7,717 bases of DNA from Chloroflexota bacterium (lineage in GTDB: Bacteria; Chloroflexota; Anaerolineae; Anaerolineales; UBA4823): contig JAUWLJ010000089.1 in the NCBI GenBank assembly GCA_030613705.1, positions 1 through 7,717 on the forward strand, written 5' to 3'. This document shows positions 5,181 to 7,717 of the stretch, in pieces. Made by a program: the position numbers and the translations under genes. Position 1 is the first letter of the stretch; each line of letters begins with the position of its first letter. The notes below the pieces were generated by a model, which saw only the letters and a list, made by a program, of their open reading frames with translations, was not told the origin of the DNA and made no database searches.

Positions 5181-5210
5181 ATTATTTCATAGCGAACGCT
5201 ATGAAATAAT
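5181..5210. repeat. Perfect 14-bp-arm palindrome after phosphatase copy 2
   Basis: ATTATTTCATAGCG and CGCTATGAAATAAT are exact inverted repeats with only AA between them. The palindrome begins 9 bp beyond the stop codon of the upstream phosphatase gene and lies 12 bp from the end of the MITE-like element. The transcript would form a 13-bp hairpin with a 4-nt loop. There is no T-run after it on either strand, so a standard intrinsic terminator is not supported. A 3'-end stabilising hairpin or a protein-binding dyad is possible. Confidence 0.7.
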
Positions 5211-5219
5211 CCGCATGGA

Positions 5220-6215
5220 TCAATGGGATGGAGGTTTGACGAGCTCAACAGCATCAACCAGCATTCCTTGGCGATTGATAAATTGAAAGCGCATCATAGT
5301 CTCACTTGCGACAATCAGCATGGCACCATAATCCTCATTGTAGCGCACCTGGCTGCCCTCCACAATATCGCGGAAAGCATATTTCGAACTCCCTCCTAAT
5401 CCATTGACAAAATAGAGGATGCCATCCCTGGAAATGCGCTCGTATGTGTGATCGTGACCAGAAATAACAACATCCGCGCCCCATTTGGCAAACGGCCACT
5501 GCATCCTATCCACATCACCATGCTCACCTGATGAATATGGAGGATGGTGCATGTAAACGATCTTCCAAGGGTATTTTGAATTGGCTAGCTGGGATTGCAA
5601 CCAGGCTGCTTGAACAGAATCGCGATCCACACCATCCGGTTCATCCGAGTCGCTATCCAGGACAAAGAAATGCACCGGGCCAAAAGTAAAGTCATAATAA
5701 CGTTCGTTGCCGGGCAGTGTGAAATAATCCAGGTAGGGTTGGGCACCTGTAGAATGCCAATCATGATTGCCCAAGCTGGGGAAAAAGCGGTTTTTCAGCG
5801 CTCCACCCCCATAACTACCGGTATACGGAAAGATAAATTCATGGAAGAATTGGCCAATGTTTTTGTCGATTGTGTCTGCAGCGCCATCGGGATAGTTGTT
5901 ATCCCCAGTGGTGATAATGAGCCCGGGGTTCCAACTCTTGACCAAGGCAGCTACATCAGCTTCAGCCTGGCTTCCGTCACCATAGTCACCGATGACCGCG
6001 AAGCGGAGATCGGAATATTCTATTGCTTCTTTGAACACCAGGGGTAAAAACACCTTCTCCCTGGGTGAAGGTGAGGAAATCACACGATCAGTTTGTAGAT
6101 CTGTTGCCCATTGAGTGGACGATGCAGTACCCTTGACCGTATAGCCAAACATTGACCCACCGATAAGACAACCGATCAGCAGAAATAAAAGCGTTAACTT
6201 CTTTGGATTTGACAT
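5220..6215 (-). CDS. Secreted metallophosphoesterase, purple-acid-phosphatase-like (copy 2)
   Basis: A 331-residue exported phosphatase with the same catalytic domain as its neighbour. Ligand motifs are GD77YG, GD105NNY108, GN150H151D152, H223-H224 and GH254DH256. The N-terminus differs: a hydrophobic signal segment (7-24) contains L13-I14-G15-C16, which would fit a lipobox, but more hydrophobic residues follow, so signal peptide, lipoprotein or anchor cannot be separated. Instead of a Pro/Thr linker there is a spacer with 'VFLPLVF' (55-61). I chose ATG 6213-6215, 5 bp after the upstream dehydrogenase stop. An in-frame TTG at 6222-6224 overlaps that stop and is closer to GGAG in the upstream sequence, so it remains possible and would add three residues. 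Probably cotranscribed with the dehydrogenase gene. Substrate unknown. Confidence 0.9.
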   Translation of the reverse strand: MSNPKKLTLLFLLIGCLIGGSMFGYTVKGTASSTQWATDLQTDRVISSPSPREKVFLPLVFKEAIEYSDLRFAVIGDYGDGSQAEADVAALVKSWNPGLIITTGDNNYPDGAADTIDKNIGQFFHEFIFPYTGSYGGGALKNRFFPSLGNHDWHSTGAQPYLDYFTLPGNERYYDFTFGPVHFFVLDSDSDEPDGVDRDSVQAAWLQSQLANSKYPWKIVYMHHPPYSSGEHGDVDRMQWPFAKWGADVVISGHDHTYERISRDGILYFVNGLGGSSKYAFRDIVEGSQVRYNEDYGAMLIVASETMMRFQFINRQGMLVDAVELVKPPSH

Positions 6216-6220
6216 GGTAT

Positions 6221-7579
6221 TCAAGGTTCTCCGCTATTTGCGAACTTGTACAAGCCACCTGCATAACCGACATAGTATACTTCCCCGTCCTCATCTTCTC
6301 CATAGGAAGTGATTCTGGTATCGGTTTGAAACAACAGCGTGTTCTGCCAGGAACCATCTACATCACGCAATAGTCCCCAGATAAAACCGGACCCATAATC
6401 CCCATAGAGATATATTCCCTGCCAGTCGGGGAGCTGGTCTCCCCTGTAAACCAGACCACCGATCACTGAAATGCCCTGGTCGCGACCGTATTCTGCCACA
6501 GGATCAGTGAATGTGGTGTCTCCAGGTGGCAGTGAAGTTGAATAAGGGTGTGCCCCCTCCATGTAATTCCAGCCGAAGTTAACCCTATCCGAATTCCCAG
6601 CAGGGAGGAAGTCGATCTCCTCCCAGGAACCCTGACCAACATCCCCGATGTAGAGATCCCCGGTCAACCGGTCAAAGGAAAAACGCCACGGATTGCGCAA
6701 GCCAGAAACCCAAACTTCAGGTGCTCCACCACCGTTTGCAAACGGGTTATCAGGTGGAATGGCATATAAATCGCCTCGATTCACATCCAAGCGCAGTAAC
6801 TTACCCAGGAGCACATCAGTGTTTTGAGCGTTGCCCAGGGGATCGCCACCGCTACCACCATCCCCCAACCCAACATAAAGATATCCATCAGGTCCAAAAG
6901 CCAGGCTGCCACCATTATGGTTGTTGAAGGGTTGTTCCACGATCAGCAGCTTGACTTCACTGGATGAGTTGGCTTGATCAACTTCATCCGAAACCTGGAA
7001 GCGGGCAATAACCGTATCATTATTTATATCAGTGTAATTGACGAAGAAATAGCCGTTGTGATTGTATTCTGGATGGAAAGCCAATCCCAGCAAACCCCGC
7101 TCGCCACAACAACTGACCTGACCACTGATATCCAGGAAGGGTTCGGGTAGCAGGTCATTGTCTCGAATTACGCGGATTACACCAGATTGCTCTACGACAA
7201 ATAATCGGCCAGAGCCATCCCCTGCGTTAGTGAGACCTATTGGCTGGGCTAAACCGCTGAGGATCAACCGCCACTCATATGTATCGGGATTAGGGAATTG
7301 GGCAGGATTTGAAACATATTCTGACAGAGTAGGCGTGGATGGAAACGTCGGGGAACCCGTTGCTGGTTCAGGCGTCAAAGATGCTGCAGGTTCCAGTGTC
7401 CAAATCGATGTGGGCTGTGGCAAGGTCGGTAGGACAGTGCGCGTCAAACTAATACTCGGGAAGTGAGTTGGATTCGATTGGGTTGATGGCTGAGATATCT
7501 CGATGAAAGAACCCCCACAAGCCGTACCCACCAACGCCAATAAGCTATAACAAATAAACAGCACCGATAAACGGATCAA
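6221..7579 (-). CDS. PQQ-dependent sugar dehydrogenase family lipoprotein (glucose/sorbosone dehydrogenase-like)
   Basis: A 452-residue exported protein. A signal peptide ends at C21 (GTAC-GGS, a loose lipobox), then a Pro/Thr/Ser-rich linker runs to about residue 100, then a six-bladed propeller domain (102-446). Family marks: ERGLLGLAFHP (160-170), H221 in NHNGGSLAFGPDG with VGLGDGG after it, LLGKLLRLDV (257-266), AIPPDNPF, GLRNPWRFSFD (293-303) with R295, IGDVGQ, NFGWNYMEG, and YLYGDYGSGFIWGL (390-403). In soluble PQQ glucose dehydrogenases the equivalent His is the catalytic base and the Arg contacts PQQ, so periplasmic or surface oxidation of an aldose is expected; many relatives are untested. 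C157-C158 are adjacent, which is unusual. The start is TTG 7577-7579 with GAGGA 4 nt upstream. It begins 26 bp after the DnaK-like gene and ends against the phosphatase start. Confidence 0.9.
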   Translation of the reverse strand: MIRLSVLFICYSLLALVGTACGGSFIEISQPSTQSNPTHFPSISLTRTVLPTLPQPTSIWTLEPAASLTPEPATGSPTFPSTPTLSEYVSNPAQFPNPDTYEWRLILSGLAQPIGLTNAGDGSGRLFVVEQSGVIRVIRDNDLLPEPFLDISGQVSCCGERGLLGLAFHPEYNHNGYFFVNYTDINNDTVIARFQVSDEVDQANSSSEVKLLIVEQPFNNHNGGSLAFGPDGYLYVGLGDGGSGGDPLGNAQNTDVLLGKLLRLDVNRGDLYAIPPDNPFANGGGAPEVWVSGLRNPWRFSFDRLTGDLYIGDVGQGSWEEIDFLPAGNSDRVNFGWNYMEGAHPYSTSLPPGDTTFTDPVAEYGRDQGISVIGGLVYRGDQLPDWQGIYLYGDYGSGFIWGLLRDVDGSWQNTLLFQTDTRITSYGEDEDGEVYYVGYAGGLYKFANSGEP

Positions 7580-7583
7580 TAAA

Positions 7584-7588
7584 TCCTC
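7584..7588 (-). promoter_or_regulatory. Ribosome binding site supporting the TTG start of the sugar dehydrogenase
   Basis: GAGGA on the minus strand ends 4 nt before TTG 7577-7579. The frame is closed by TGA only a few codons further upstream, and the next in-frame start (GTG at 7562-7564) is 19 nt from this site and would cut into the signal peptide. Confidence 0.65.
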
Positions 7589-7605
7589 AATACTGGCTAG
7601 GGTGT

Positions 7606-7717
7606 TTACTCCTCTTTTTCTGTGAACTCAGCATCGACAATATCTTCATCATCAATCTGCTGAGGATCCCGCCACTCACCAGGGATCGTACCAGCCAGGG
7701 CAGCCCTATGTTCCTCA
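7606..7717 (-). CDS. dnaK: DnaK-like chaperone, C-terminal end only (5' part beyond window)
   Basis: The last 36 codons of a gene that enters from the right edge and stops at TAA 7606-7608. The visible tail is charged and ends IDDEDIVDAEFTEKEE. This closely follows the conserved acidic '-D-VDAEF-E' terminus of DnaK (Hsp70), which helps hold unfolded clients and contacts co-chaperones. The stretch before it (ALAGTIPGEWRDPQQ) is not diagnostic. The identification rests on this short tail alone, so another protein with an acidic end is possible. There is no terminator in the 26 bp before the sugar dehydrogenase gene, so readthrough from the chaperone gene into the secreted-enzyme genes is likely. 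Confidence 0.65.
   Translation of the reverse strand, partial: EEHRAALAGTIPGEWRDPQQIDDEDIVDAEFTEKEE

Noticed and set aside
5181..5210. Palindrome as an intrinsic terminator of phosphatase copy 2
   Set aside because: The stem is perfect but neither strand has a T-run after it, so it is listed only as a palindrome.

Overview
The window reads as chromosomal DNA from a free-living bacterium of moderate GC. My best guess is a member of the Chloroflexota (Anaerolineae-like). This is inferred from style, not from a marker gene: secreted proteins have long Pro/Thr/Ser linkers after a lipobox-type cysteine, one carries an 'FLPLV' segment of a kind I associate with exported Chloroflexota proteins, and TTG/GTG starts occur. 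Every convincing gene lies on the minus strand, so the window is described here from its right end leftwards, in the direction of transcription.

Right end (7717 to about 4003): the last 36 codons of a DnaK-like chaperone are followed after 26 bp by a lipoprotein of the PQQ-dependent sugar (glucose/sorbosone) dehydrogenase family. Then come two tandem paralogous secreted metallophosphoesterases with purple-acid-phosphatase motifs. The phosphatases are separated by a 94-bp palindromic MITE-like element with 16-bp terminal inverted repeats and a 5-bp flanking direct repeat. A perfect 14-bp-arm palindrome follows the first phosphatase gene.

Middle (4002 to 3673): this 330-bp stretch lacks a conventional gene but is dense in regulatory signals. 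In order it holds a near-consensus sigma70-type promoter (TTGACA, 18 bp, TG-extended TAGACT) with a perfect dyad between the two boxes, a Shine-Dalgarno sequence and a 29-codon upstream ORF, and three successive hairpins followed by T-runs. The first terminator lies inside the small ORF. The last two have interchangeable arms. This looks like a transcription-attenuation leader.

Left part (3672 to 1): a tightly packed operon encodes an ABC-2-type exporter ATPase, two RimJ/RimL-like GNAT acetyltransferases, the exporter permease and, after 75 bp, a larger GNAT protein with a second domain that runs off the window. Gaps within the first four genes are 6-18 bp, and one Shine-Dalgarno overlaps the preceding stop. 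An exporter interleaved with acetyltransferases behind an attenuator suggests inducible export and/or modification of a small molecule or peptide, possibly an antibiotic. The substrate and inducer cannot be read from the sequence. No rRNA, tRNA, CRISPR array or transposase gene was seen.
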